Of a stretch of DNA of 64,000 bases, positions 52,758-62,004 are shown piece after piece. The notes beneath the pieces were generated by a model. It had not been told where the DNA came from. It searched no databases and worked only from the letters and a program-made list of their open reading frames with translations. Made by a program: the position numbers and the translations under genes. How positions within the stretch are numbered: position 1 is the stretch's first letter; the number at the start of each line of letters is the position of its first letter. The DNA is from Paenibacillus kobensis NBRC 15729 (GTDB lineage Bacteria; Bacillota; Bacilli; Paenibacillales; Paenibacillaceae): contig NZ_BILZ01000010.1 of assembly GCF_004000825.1 (NCBI RefSeq), positions 1-64,000 of the forward strand, written 5' to 3'.

Positions 52758-52882
52758 TGCGATCAGCTCCTTAATATATTTACTACACGGTATCGTAATT
52801 ATATTATGAAGACTGGAAGCGAATGTCAATATGGGAGGCGTAATTATTTCGTAAAACCGTCCGTCTACGAGCTGAAGTCCGA

Positions 52883-54073
52883 CTATTCGTTCTGTTGCGG
52901 TTGCAGAGCTTGCGCATGGTACTCATCAAATTTGCTTTTCAGGTTGGCCGCGGCATGCTCGGAAAAAATAAGCTGAAGATTGTCATCCGATTCTTTCGCA
53001 GACCAGGATGAATATGCGTACATTTTGTTCTCGTAGACTTCGATCGCGGTATTCAAATCGGGCTTACCCGCAATGGCCAGCGCAAGTTCCATCGCATCTT
53101 GCATTGCCAGATTGACCCCCTCCCCTGCAAAAGGAGACATCAAGTGCGCCGCATCGCCGATCAGCGTCACGCCAGGCTTGCGTTTCCACTGAAGTCCGAC
53201 CGGCAGCATATAAATCCGCCTTGGGAGGATCGTATCGCTGGCGCAGCGGATATAATTTTGGAACGCCTCGTCCCAATCGCTGAATAACGCCAGCAGTTGC
53301 CGCCGCGCCTCATCCGGCTGATGGAACGGAATGCCGCATTGGTCCAACCAATCGCGGTCCGCTCTGAAGCTAAGATACACTTTGATTCGCCCGTCTCCGT
53401 TCAATTGTCCCAGAATCGCCTTATGATCGCCGAGACCGAACATTTTGCCGCGTGCGTTGAAGGCTGCCACTTCCGGGTGCGCCTTCGCATCGACATTTAA
53501 CTCCACCATGCTTAAACCGGTATATTCAGCCGTATGTTCCGTAAGAAGCGGACGAACGCGGGAGAACGCGCCGTCTGCTCCGACGACAAGATCAACGGTA
53601 TCGACAAGCCCGTTCTCGAACCGAAGCTCATGCTTGCCGTCTGCAAGAGGAACGGCTTCAATCAGCTTACAGCCATAGCGGATGATGCCTGGATCAAGTG
53701 CGCCAAGCAGCAGGCTGCACAGCTCTCCGCGGTCGATTTCCGGCCGTTCTCCTTCCGCCTCTTCATCTGCCGTCTCGTCCATATAAATGTTCCCCGTTTT
53801 ATCTAGAAGACGGAAATCTTCGCCTTCGTACCGGGCAATCGACTGGAACTGTTCATACAGACCCGCTTCCTTCAGCGCCAATTGACCGGAATCCTCATGA
53901 ATATCCAACGAGCCGCCTCTTCCAGCGTTCGCATCGATCGGCTCGCGTTCATACACAACGGATGGAATGCCATTTTTTTGCAAAATAAGCGCTAGCGTCA
54001 GCCCGCCTGGGCCGCCTCCGATAATCCCGATACGCTGCCCAGCTTTTGCCGTTGTTGGTGTTGTTGTCATCAT
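52883..54073 (-). CDS. FAD-dependent monooxygenase, TetX-like
   Basis: A 396-residue group A flavoprotein monooxygenase. The FAD motif GIIGGGPGGLTLALILQKNGIPSVVYERE is near residues 14-42. The DG motif is DLVVGADGAFSRVRPLL, and the GD motif is VTLIGDAAHLMSPFAGEGVNLAMQDAMELALAI. The arrangement GGSLDIHEDSGQLALKEAGL and ERPEIDRGELCSLLL is typical of TetX and related enzymes that hydroxylate aromatic or tetracycline-like compounds. True tetracycline inactivation cannot be inferred from the motifs alone. Start ATG 54073 follows AAGGAG by six bases. Confidence 0.85.
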   Translation of the reverse strand: MMTTTPTTAKAGQRIGIIGGGPGGLTLALILQKNGIPSVVYEREPIDANAGRGGSLDIHEDSGQLALKEAGLYEQFQSIARYEGEDFRLLDKTGNIYMDETADEEAEGERPEIDRGELCSLLLGALDPGIIRYGCKLIEAVPLADGKHELRFENGLVDTVDLVVGADGAFSRVRPLLTEHTAEYTGLSMVELNVDAKAHPEVAAFNARGKMFGLGDHKAILGQLNGDGRIKVYLSFRADRDWLDQCGIPFHQPDEARRQLLALFSDWDEAFQNYIRCASDTILPRRIYMLPVGLQWKRKPGVTLIGDAAHLMSPFAGEGVNLAMQDAMELALAIAGKPDLNTAIEVYENKMYAYSSWSAKESDDNLQLIFSEHAAANLKSKFDEYHAQALQPQQNE

Positions 54074-54174
54074 AACCAGCTCCTTGATTTCGTTTGTGTT
54101 GATCAACTGCATTCAATGTACCAGCCTTATTTAAACAGAATTTAAATAATCCGCGCCTGATTGCGGGATAATAA

Positions 54175-54200
54175 AAAACACATCCTCGCGGATGTGTTTT
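54175..54200. terminator. Bidirectional terminator
   Basis: AAAACACATCC and GGATGTGTTTT enclose a TCGC loop, located directly after the minus-strand SDR stop. Confidence 0.85.
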
Positions 54201-54207
54201 GCCGGTT

Positions 54208-54975
54208 TCAGCTGTTCTTAAGAACAGCCTGAGCTACAGACGGAGCAAGCCGGTTCAGCCAGCGGAGCAGCTTGACCTTGCCGATCGGAATCTCGAGCCG
54301 GTCCAGGACGTAATAAGTCCAAAATTGCTCAGCGAGCTGATCCGGCGTTATTTTGCCCCGGCCTCTTCCTTTCGTCATCTCCGTATCCACAATGGGCGGA
54401 ATGATCTCGAATACGCGAATATTCGTCTGTTCCAACTGATAACGGAGCGCTTGCGTGAACAGATGGATGCCCGCCTTCGTTGCGCAATAGACAGGTGCAC
54501 TCTTCTTCGGCGTAAGCCCGAGCCCGGACGAGACGTTGACGACTGCCGCTTCATCTTGACGGGCGAGCAGTGGCAGCAAGGCTGCCGTAAGCTGCACGGG
54601 CGCTATAAAATTGACATGCGTCTCTTCGGCAATACGGTTATGCATGGCTTGCTGCATATCTTGTTTTTTATCATCAGCTGCGTTGCCGGTTAGGAAAGAA
54701 TAATTGTATTGAATGCCTGCATTGTTCACCAGCACGCTAAGCTTCGGATGTTCATCATACAGCCTGTTCACAAGAACAGAGACCTCCGCTTCCGAACGCA
54801 AATCGCATCCATAGGCGGAGATGCCTGAATCGTAAGCCTTCGCATTCCCCAGCTTGCCAAGGTCTCTCCCTGTAATAATAACTTGGTTGCCGCTTCGGAC
54901 GAACTGCTTGGCCAATGCCAACCCGATCCCGGCTGCACCTCCCGTAATGAGAACCGTATGCCCAGACTTATTCAT
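54208..54975 (-). CDS. Short-chain dehydrogenase, DltE-like
   Basis: A 255-residue SDR: cofactor motif TGGAAGIG at 11-18, NNAGIQYNYSF, catalytic Ser (NVSSGLG) and Tyr-x3-Lys (PVYCATKAGI). The C-terminus PPIVDTEMTKGRGRGKITPDQLAEQFW resembles DltE-type oxidoreductases. The biochemical role of that group is unclear despite the name. GGGGAGA precedes the ATG. It lies 59 bases downstream of the Crp/Fnr-type regulator on the same strand, separated by a 14-base palindrome that may be the regulator's operator. Confidence 0.82.
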   Translation of the reverse strand: MNKSGHTVLITGGAAGIGLALAKQFVRSGNQVIITGRDLGKLGNAKAYDSGISAYGCDLRSEAEVSVLVNRLYDEHPKLSVLVNNAGIQYNYSFLTGNAADDKKQDMQQAMHNRIAEETHVNFIAPVQLTAALLPLLARQDEAAVVNVSSGLGLTPKKSAPVYCATKAGIHLFTQALRYQLEQTNIRVFEIIPPIVDTEMTKGRGRGKITPDQLAEQFWTYYVLDRLEIPIGKVKLLRWLNRLAPSVAQAVLKNS

Positions 54976-55029
54976 AACACAATCTCCCCTTTCTTATGCT
55001 CAGTGTAGAGCAGAAAGAGGAGATTGAAA

Positions 55030-55043
55030 TTAACCTAGGTTAA
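55030..55043. promoter_or_regulatory. 14-bp perfect palindrome TTAACCTAGGTTAA
   Basis: It overlaps the stop codon of the Crp/Fnr-type gene and lies 55 bases before the SDR start. It differs from FNR and CRP consensus sites but is placed like an operator. Confidence 0.4.
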
Positions 55044-55622
55044 CCGGCGGCGAATCCGGCTTAACGCAACCGGCGTGATGCCCAGATAGGATGCAATATG
55101 ATATTGGGGAATCTGCTCCGCTACATGTCCGAATTGTTCACTGAACAGCCGATACCGCGCCTCAGCAGGGAGGAGCAGCAGCTCCCGTTCGCGTTTCTCC
55201 TTCTGAATGAACATCCGCTCTGCGATGATGCGGCCCAGCCTCTCCCAGCAAGGATGACGATCGTACAACGTCTGATAATCCCGGTAACGGAACGTCAGCA
55301 GTTCCCCGTCCGAGAGCGCCTGAATCGAGAAGAAGGACGGCTCCCGAAGCAGCAGCGAGCTGTATGAAGCGATCCAATCGCCTTGGCCGCAAAAGCTTTT
55401 GTTATACTCGTCCCCTTCCTTCGTCGAGTAATAAAGCCGGAACAGACCGCTTGCGACAAAACCGACCGAATCTGCCTCTTCCCCCGCGCGAACGTAATGC
55501 TCTTGCTTGCGAATTCGCTCATGAACGAGCATTGTTCGAAAATGGCACCATTCCTCAGACGGAATGGACACGACCGATTGCAGCTTGGATGCCAATAGTT
55601 GTTCGATTTTTTCCATCCTCAT
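55035..55622 (-). CDS. Crp/Fnr-family transcriptional regulator
   Basis: A regulator of about 195 residues. The N-terminal cyclic-nucleotide-binding-like beta barrel is visible (HYVRAGEEADSVGFVASGLFRLYYSTKEGDEYNKSFCGQGDWIASYSSLL), then a dimer helix and a C-terminal helix-turn-helix (HIASYLGITPVALSRIRRRLT). No Cys cluster for an iron-sulfur centre is present, so it is not an oxygen sensor of Fnr type; it resembles small Crp-like regulators with unknown ligands. Several ATGs (55625, 55622, 55616) lie just after CCGGAG; 55622 is taken. It follows ilvB by 66 bases and precedes the SDR gene. Confidence 0.85.
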   Translation of the reverse strand: MRMEKIEQLLASKLQSVVSIPSEEWCHFRTMLVHERIRKQEHYVRAGEEADSVGFVASGLFRLYYSTKEGDEYNKSFCGQGDWIASYSSLLLREPSFFSIQALSDGELLTFRYRDYQTLYDRHPCWERLGRIIAERMFIQKEKRERELLLLPAEARYRLFSEQFGHVAEQIPQYHIASYLGITPVALSRIRRRLT

Positions 55623-55688
55623 CATTTCTCCGGAGCATAGCGCCATTCCTATTCGCAATTCCCATGATTGCCAAGAAATTTTGTACAA

Positions 55689-57461
55689 TTATTCGAATTC
55701 ACCTAATATCATCTCGTTGAGCGCGGAGCCGGCCAATACCATCGGATATACATTCTCATCCGTCGGAATTTCAAACTCGACGAGCACCGGCCCGGCCGTC
55801 TGCAACGCTTCCTTCCATACGCGGACCGCCTCTTCCTTGCTGCTGGCCCTTAGCCCTTTGATACCGTATGCTTCCGCCAACTTGACGAAATCCGGACTGC
55901 CTGCCAGATCGATCTGGCTGTAATGACGGTCGTACATAATTTCTTGCTGCTGCCGGACCATGCCGAGAACGCGGTTGTTCAGTACGACGATTTTGACCGG
56001 CAGTTCGTGCAAGGCACAAATCGCAAGCTCCTGTGCGCACATCTGCATGCCTCCATCCCCGTTGACGGATACGACGAGCCGGTCCGGATTGCCGATCTGA
56101 GCCCCTATCGCCGCAGGGAATCCGAAGCCCATCGTGCCGAGTCCGCCTGAAGACAACAGGGAACGCGGATGATTGAATTTGTAAAATTGGGCGACCCACA
56201 TTTGATGCTGTCCGACGTCCGTCGTCACAATGGCATTGCCCTGCGTCTGTTCGTGAATCATCTCCAGTACGAACTGCGGCTTGATTACAGTATCCGAATC
56301 GTCATAACGGAGCGGATGCTCTTCCTTAAACCGGTCAAGCTGCTCCAGCCAACCGCGGCGGACAGCGGACAGATCCGGCTTTGAAGCCGCTTCGGCAATT
56401 CGCATATTCGCATGAGCAAGAACCTCTTTAATGTCGCCAACGATTCCGATGTCCGTCTTGACGTTCTTGCCAATCTCAGCCGGATCGATATCAAGATGGG
56501 CGATCCGCCGCGCATTCGGCGCAAAGCCGCTTACGCGCATCGTAAGCCGGTCATCGAACCGAGAACCGATCGAGATGATCAGATCGGCGTTCTGAATCGC
56601 CATATTCGCTGCATAATTGCCATGATGCCCCGCCATGCCGAGCGAGTGCGGATGCGCGCTTGGGAAGCCGCTTAGTCCGAGCAGCGTCGACGCAACCGGG
56701 ATATGCGTTTCATTCACGAATCGGATCAGTTCTTCGGAAGCGTCCGAATGGACAACGCCAGCTCCCGCGATAATTAGGGGCCTCTCAGACTCCGCTATCG
56801 CTTGGAGCAGCTGATCGACTAACGAAGCATCTACCTTCGGATTAGCATCATAGCCCCGAATCGGCTGCTGTCCGCTAACAGGCTCATAGCTCATGGATGC
56901 ATTCGAGACATCCTTCGGAATGTCGATCAGAACCGGCCCCTTTCTTCCTGTGCCGGCAATGTAGAATGCTTCGTGCACGATCCGCGGGATATCTGCTGCA
57001 TCACGAACCGAATAGCTGTGTTTTGTAATGGGCATCGTCATGCTGATAATGTCCGCCTCTTGAAAAGCGTCCGTTCCAATTAACGTGGTCGGTACGTTCG
57101 CCGTAATAACGACAAGCGGTATCGAATCCATGTAGGCGGTAGCGATTCCCGTAATCAGATTCGTTGCTCCCGGACCCGACGTTGCAATACATACGCCAAC
57201 TTTGCCCGTAGATCTGGCATAGCCGTCAGCAGCATGCACAGCTCCCTGCTCATGCCTCGTCAGAATGTGCTTGAACTCGGAATTGCCGGCCATCGCATCA
57301 TAAATATATAAGGCACTGCCTCCCGGATAACCGAATACCGTCTCTACGCCTTCCGCCAGCAGGGCGTGAAGAAGCGCTTCTGAACCGGTCATTTGTTGCT
57401 CCGGTTTACCGCTTGGGGCGTCGTGATGTGTTGTCATCGAACGTATTTGATTTTGTTCCAT
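55689..57461 (-). CDS. ilvB: Acetolactate synthase, large (catalytic) subunit
   Basis: A thiamine-diphosphate enzyme, 590 residues, condensing two pyruvates (or pyruvate and 2-ketobutyrate) in branched-chain amino-acid synthesis. The catalytic Glu lies in RHEQGAVHAADGYARSTG. The biosynthetic-type FAD region SIGSRFDDRLTMRVSGFAP is present, unlike catabolic AlsS. The ThDP/Mg motif is VNGDGGMQMCAQELA with the later NNRVLGMVRQQQ. AGGAGGG precedes the ATG. The regulatory subunit gene ilvN, normally next, is absent; a Crp/Fnr gene follows instead. Two T-box leaders upstream make expression depend on uncharged tRNA. Confidence 0.93.
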   Translation of the reverse strand: MEQNQIRSMTTHHDAPSGKPEQQMTGSEALLHALLAEGVETVFGYPGGSALYIYDAMAGNSEFKHILTRHEQGAVHAADGYARSTGKVGVCIATSGPGATNLITGIATAYMDSIPLVVITANVPTTLIGTDAFQEADIISMTMPITKHSYSVRDAADIPRIVHEAFYIAGTGRKGPVLIDIPKDVSNASMSYEPVSGQQPIRGYDANPKVDASLVDQLLQAIAESERPLIIAGAGVVHSDASEELIRFVNETHIPVASTLLGLSGFPSAHPHSLGMAGHHGNYAANMAIQNADLIISIGSRFDDRLTMRVSGFAPNARRIAHLDIDPAEIGKNVKTDIGIVGDIKEVLAHANMRIAEAASKPDLSAVRRGWLEQLDRFKEEHPLRYDDSDTVIKPQFVLEMIHEQTQGNAIVTTDVGQHQMWVAQFYKFNHPRSLLSSGGLGTMGFGFPAAIGAQIGNPDRLVVSVNGDGGMQMCAQELAICALHELPVKIVVLNNRVLGMVRQQQEIMYDRHYSQIDLAGSPDFVKLAEAYGIKGLRASSKEEAVRVWKEALQTAGPVLVEFEIPTDENVYPMVLAGSALNEMILGEFE

Positions 57462-57491
57462 TTCGGGTACCCTCCTCTTATCCTTAACACA

Positions 57492-57800
57492 ATAAACCCC
57501 TTCCTCCCTCTGGACACAGTTATTGTGCCCATAGGGACGAAAGGGGTTATTTTTCGCGGTACCACCCTGGTTCGCCGAACATCTTGCGATGTCCGGCCTC
57601 TTGAGGTAAGGGGCGACCTTACCTGCAGCACATTAACGTGTGCTTCTCCGGTTGAGCCTATTTGCCTGAACTTTGCCGTTATGGTTACGATTGTTCGGCT
57701 TTCGGTCAACAGCTCCGAGATGACCGCATGCAGCGCCTAAGGCAAAGGTTGCACCATTCCCCTTCGCTCTCTGTGCATAAGCTGACTGCCGCTATTTCTC
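57492..57800 (-). promoter_or_regulatory. T-box leader, gene-proximal copy
   Basis: On the minus strand it contains a stem I region with AGAGAG and TCGGAGCTG, then the T-box core AGGGTGGTACCGCG at 57555-57568. A terminator hairpin follows at 57494-57548 (CCCCTTTCGTCCC pairing with GGGAGGAAGGGG, followed by TTTATT). It ends 31 bases before ilvB. The base triplet before TCGGAGC is ATC (57719-57721), a possible isoleucine specifier; CTC overlapping it is an alternative. Confidence 0.9.
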
Positions 57801-57816
57801 ATCATCGCTAAACATA

Positions 57817-58144
57817 TAAAAACCCCTCTCATCCCACGACAAAGCATACGCTGTGTCATAGGGACGAAAGGGGTAAATTTTCGTGGTACCACCCTGGTTT
57901 GCCGGCGATCTTCCGATATCCGGCCTCAAGAGGCAAGGGGCTTCCCTTACCTGCAGCACATTAACGTGTGCGATTCGGTTGAGTCTACTGGCCTGAACGA
58001 CAGGATGAGCGCTCTGCTTCGTTCGGCTTTCGGTCAACAGCTCCGAGACGACTTATACAGTGCTTACGGCAAAGGTCTCAGCGTTTCCTCTGCTCTCTGA
58101 ACGCAAGCGGGTCCGTACGTGGTTCTCTTCATTGCTTAACAATT
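57817..58144 (-). promoter_or_regulatory. T-box leader, promoter-proximal copy
   Basis: A second complete T-box just upstream of the first. It has stem I with AGAGAG and TCGGAGCTG, core AGGGTGGTACCACG at 57882-57895, and terminator 57817-57874 (CCCCTTTCGTCCC pairing with GGGATGAGAGGGG, followed by TTTTT). Much of stem I, the stem II/III region and core are shared with the proximal copy, so they arose by duplication. The triplet before TCGGAGC is GTC (58047-58049), a possible valine specifier. Confidence 0.9.
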
Positions 58145-58150
58145 TTTCCT

Positions 58151-58179
58151 ATGATAACATGCCGGGAGGCCGTTTTCAA
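58151..58179 (-). promoter_or_regulatory. Promoter of the T-box/ilvB transcript
   Basis: On the minus strand TTGAAA (58174-58179) and TATCAT (58151-58156) are 17 bases apart, giving a start near 58144, just before the first T-box. Confidence 0.7.
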
Positions 58180-58262
58180 ATCAAATTTGAATGTTCATAC
58201 AGAAAATGCAGAATGCAGACTGCTCCGGAAGGAGCCCTGACATCCTCCAGGGCGGTTCTGTA

Positions 58263-61200
58263 TTAATTCGCTAATCCAGCGAACCTCAACACCTTCATGA
58301 CGAGTACGGCAGCTTGCGCTTTGGTCACGTTCGACTTCGGAGCAAGCTTATCTGCCGACACCCCCTTCATAATACCCTGTTCGACGAGCAGCGCGACCGC
58401 TTCTTTCGCATATCCCGACACGGCCCCTTGATCTGCAAAACGGTCCAATGCCGCAGACGAAGCCTGCTGTTCCTTGCCGGCATACGCCAGTGCTTTTGCA
58501 AGCATTACCGCCATCTCTTGACGGGTAACGGCAGCATCCGGATCGAATACGTCAGCGCTTCTGCCATTCACAATTCCTGCTTCCTTCGCAGCAGCGATGT
58601 CGGCAGCATATGCGGAATCTTCTGCTACATCTTTGAAAGCCGATGACGAACCGTCCGGCACGATTCCCATTGCCCTGACAAGTAATGTTGCCACTTCCGC
58701 GCGTGTCAGTTCGCGGGAACCGCCGAACGTACCGTCTGCTTCAGCCTGTACGATCAGCCTTGCGGCAGCCAACTCGACATCCTTTTGCGCCCAGCCCGCT
58801 ATTGCGTCCGTAAACGACGCGTCCGTCTTCACGATGCCATACACGCTGTTTCCTTTGCGCAGCAAATGTACCGTTACCGTTCCGCCGGCGTTATGAACGA
58901 ACACGACCGGCACCGGTCTCAGCTCGTTGGACTCCGGCGAGTAGACGAAGCCTGCAGCCTTGCTTTCCTCGATATTTGTCCCTTTTACAACAAAGGAGTG
59001 TGTGATATAGCGATCTTCTGCCGTATTCACATCGCTAAAAGTACCGTCCTCATTCTTACTCTCAAGCTTGAACGAAATCGGCGTTGCAAGCGCCGTGTAA
59101 TCTCCCTCTGCGAGCAGCTTCGCCCACTTCGCCAGTTCCGATTCGCTCGGCGCCCCGATCGTTAATCGAACATCCGCAGAAACCGGCAGCTCCGCGACCG
59201 GGATGCTGAACTCGAGGCCGTTCCAACGAACGGTAAGCGCACCGTTCTTATCTTTGGCAGAGATTGCAGCTATAACTTCCTTCGGAACAGCCACTTCCGC
59301 TTGCTTCCCTGCGCCATCCACCACGATCGGGAATGCCGGGTTCGCGGAGTCCTTAATTGCTTTCAGAGCCGCATCCGCAGGCAGACTGACAATCAGCTTG
59401 TCGCCTTCTTTTACAATTCGCGTCTCCAGCCCTTCCTTCGCCGGCTTCTCTTCCACCGGACTAGTCGGGCCGACTGGACCTGTCGGACCTGTCGTCACAA
59501 CCGGAGCCGCATTCGTCTTCACCGCGAGCTCGTCGCTGAATCTTGACACATTGCGCAGCACGTCGCCTTCCCGCTCAACGGCGAGCACATTGAGGGCGTA
59601 ACTCGTATCCGCGGTAAGACCGCTGATCACAAGCTGCGTGTCTGCCGTCTTCCCAACATACGTATGGCCAACATACACTTCATATCCTGTCGCCCGCTCG
59701 ACGGCATTCCATTTCACTGCCAGCGTGCTGCTTCCGGCAGATACGAGCGCAAGTGACGAAGGAGCAGCAAGCGCATCCGCATCCGCCGTCCCGTCGATCG
59801 GCAAATCGTGCGCAAGCCGCGTCGTCAGCGTCCGGTTGCGGTCGCCGCTAATTTCCCAGCTCATAACGCCCGGCAAGTCCAGCGATTTCACGAGCGAAGA
59901 GATATACATCATCGACGACTCATCGTTATACGTAAGGAATACTCCGTTATCCGCGTTGTACAAATAAGCAGCTTTGGATGCTTCGTTCCAATGCTTCACG
60001 TATCCGTCATGTTTCAAATAATTTTGCTCAATGTCGGTATAATCGAAAGCGCCGTTCTCCCATGTGCCGAAAGGCGTCGCGCCTTCGCATGTCTGGTACT
60101 GGCCGTCTGCCGGACAGCCGATCCAGCCCTTGCCGTAGAACGGAATGCCGAGATTGATTTTATAATTCGGCACGCCTCCGTTCAGCTCGCCCGTCACGCC
60201 GCCCAGCACATGATTGCGAGGTGCCGTGTCTTGAGGATGGGCAGGGTCGTAATAGAGCGGTGAGTTATGATGGGCCAGCTTATCCCAGCTGCCGCTGTAG
60301 TCGTACGTCATAATATTAATATAATCAAGATAACGGGACGATTCGCCCAGACCGGAGTTCGCGACGAAATTATCGCCTTGCCCTGCCGCTATCGTCTGCA
60401 AATAATATTTGCCGTCCACTGAACCTGCCGCATCCAATGCTTCACGCACGGTCTTCGCCATTAGCAGGAAGTTCTCCCGATCTTCAGGAGCCCGCGAATT
60501 GTCGTCTTCGCCGCCCTCCACCGGATACTCCCAGTCGATATCGATGCCGTCGAGCTTATAGGCTCTCAGGAAATCGACGACGGAGTTGGCAAACGTGCGG
60601 CGTGTCTCTTCCGTGCTGGCCATATTCGAGAAGTTGTTAGACCACGACCAGCCGCCGACGGAAATAAGCAGCTTCAGATGAGGATTCGCATCACGAATCG
60701 CTGCCCATTCCGAGAAGAGCGCCGGGTCTGCCGCCTCGTCGCCAACGATCATCTCACCATCGAAAACGTAATCCTTCTGCAGCGGGATATTCTCATTCTG
60801 GCAAGCGGCAGCTCCTGATCCGAAGCCTCTCCAGCACAGATCTGAGAAGGCGAAGTTCAGATGGGTAACCTGAGACACGTCCACTGCCGAAGGCTTGAAG
60901 TTCCGCCCCGTCTCGCTGGCAGACCAGAGCGTATAGTACGACACGATGTTGTAATCTGCACCAGGCACGACCGTAATTGAAGCGCTGTCCAGTGACCGCC
61001 ACAACTCATTTTTCGCCACGACTTTAAACGAATAGGCATGTCCCTCTACGAGCGATGTTGCAGCAAAACGGTTCTCATTGCTCGAACCGATCAATGAGCC
61101 GTCCGCATAAATATCATAGCCGGTCGCGCCCGGCGTCTCTGCCCAGCCTAGTGATACGGCCGAGCGCGTTGCCGTTACCGCTTGTACATCACGCGGTGCA

Positions 61201-61913
61201 GCCAGCTCGCCCCACGTAATCGTAACGGCGTTGCTGTTCGCCGACGTCTTCGGCAAGTTCTGGGCTGCTACTTCGAACTTGTATACGGAGCCCGTCACTG
61301 TCGCTTCTGCCGGAAGCGAGTAGGTAATGGTATTCGAGCCGTCCCATACGCCTTGTTTCCATGCTCCGTTCACATATAGATCGTAGCCGTTCGCGCCCGG
61401 AGTTCCCGTCCATGCAAGCGACACGCTGGATTCCGTAATGGCTGTCGTATGCAAATGGTGAGGAGGAGCTAGCGGCGGTTCGGGATATTCGCTCGTATCC
61501 GATGCGGTCGTAAATTCGAGTACATTGCTTTTGTAATCAAGCGAAGGCCGGTCGGTAAACCACGTAATATAGATGCGGTACGTCGTTTCCGGCAATAAAC
61601 CGCCAATCGTCTGGTTATTGCGGTCACCCCACGTGACCCACGCGTTCGTATCCGCATTCCAGATGTCGATATCGTTGTTATTCGTTTCGTCACCGACCAT
61701 ATCCCAAGCAATTTTGGCCGTATTGTGCGTAATTAAATCGTTGCCATTCTCGTCTTGAGCAATCCGCAAATTAGCAGGCCCCGTCTTGGCTGGGGTCCCG
61801 CCGCCTTCTTCCGCGCTGGCGCTTGGCACGATGGATAACAGACTGATCAACAATACGAATACGAGGCAGATCGGAATAGCCGTTCCTTTGTTTCTCGTCA
61901 TCGATAAGTTCAA
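58263..61913 (-). CDS. SLH-anchored multidomain GH18 chitinase
   Basis: An exported enzyme of 1,216 residues that should cleave chitin at the cell surface. After a signal peptide (ending PSASAEE) come three fibronectin-III-like domains (about 35-320), then a GH18 barrel (about 325-720). Its catalytic motif LDGIDIDWEY gives Asp455, Asp458, Asp460 and acid Glu462; the wall motif SVGGWSWSNNFS is also present. Another fibronectin-III domain follows (about 735-825), a linker TGPTGPVGPTSPVEEKPAKEG, a further domain, and three C-terminal SLH repeats. The best start is a TTG at 61913, five bases after AGAGGTGA; an ATG lies 12 bases later. Wall-bound chitinases of this design are known in Paenibacillus. 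Confidence 0.9.
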   Translation of the reverse strand: MNLSMTRNKGTAIPICLVFVLLISLLSIVPSASAEEGGGTPAKTGPANLRIAQDENGNDLITHNTAKIAWDMVGDETNNNDIDIWNADTNAWVTWGDRNNQTIGGLLPETTYRIYITWFTDRPSLDYKSNVLEFTTASDTSEYPEPPLAPPHHLHTTAITESSVSLAWTGTPGANGYDLYVNGAWKQGVWDGSNTITYSLPAEATVTGSVYKFEVAAQNLPKTSANSNAVTITWGELAAPRDVQAVTATRSAVSLGWAETPGATGYDIYADGSLIGSSNENRFAATSLVEGHAYSFKVVAKNELWRSLDSASITVVPGADYNIVSYYTLWSASETGRNFKPSAVDVSQVTHLNFAFSDLCWRGFGSGAAACQNENIPLQKDYVFDGEMIVGDEAADPALFSEWAAIRDANPHLKLLISVGGWSWSNNFSNMASTEETRRTFANSVVDFLRAYKLDGIDIDWEYPVEGGEDDNSRAPEDRENFLLMAKTVREALDAAGSVDGKYYLQTIAAGQGDNFVANSGLGESSRYLDYINIMTYDYSGSWDKLAHHNSPLYYDPAHPQDTAPRNHVLGGVTGELNGGVPNYKINLGIPFYGKGWIGCPADGQYQTCEGATPFGTWENGAFDYTDIEQNYLKHDGYVKHWNEASKAAYLYNADNGVFLTYNDESSMMYISSLVKSLDLPGVMSWEISGDRNRTLTTRLAHDLPIDGTADADALAAPSSLALVSAGSSTLAVKWNAVERATGYEVYVGHTYVGKTADTQLVISGLTADTSYALNVLAVEREGDVLRNVSRFSDELAVKTNAAPVVTTGPTGPVGPTSPVEEKPAKEGLETRIVKEGDKLIVSLPADAALKAIKDSANPAFPIVVDGAGKQAEVAVPKEVIAAISAKDKNGALTVRWNGLEFSIPVAELPVSADVRLTIGAPSESELAKWAKLLAEGDYTALATPISFKLESKNEDGTFSDVNTAEDRYITHSFVVKGTNIEESKAAGFVYSPESNELRPVPVVFVHNAGGTVTVHLLRKGNSVYGIVKTDASFTDAIAGWAQKDVELAAARLIVQAEADGTFGGSRELTRAEVATLLVRAMGIVPDGSSSAFKDVAEDSAYAADIAAAKEAGIVNGRSADVFDPDAAVTRQEMAVMLAKALAYAGKEQQASSAALDRFADQGAVSGYAKEAVALLVEQGIMKGVSADKLAPKSNVTKAQAAVLVMKVLRFAGLAN

Positions 61914-62004
61914 TCGGTTCACCTCTATCTGAATTAGTAGGCAGACATTGAAAGGAAGACAAGCGTCATCGGGCAGGATTGAATTGGAGGTTGCCTGGCA
62001 AGAT

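Noticed and set aside
52883-54073. A tetracycline-resistance determinant
   Set aside because: The motifs are those of the wide TetX-like monooxygenase family; nothing in the sequence shows tetracycline specificity.
55689-57461. Catabolic acetolactate synthase (AlsS)
   Set aside because: The RFDDR FAD-type region and the T-box leaders indicate the anabolic enzyme.
57660-57700. AAT or GAA after a GAAC word as T-box specifiers
   Set aside because: They would read Asn or Glu, which makes no sense for ilvB, and they lie downstream of the conserved GGAGCTG stretch.
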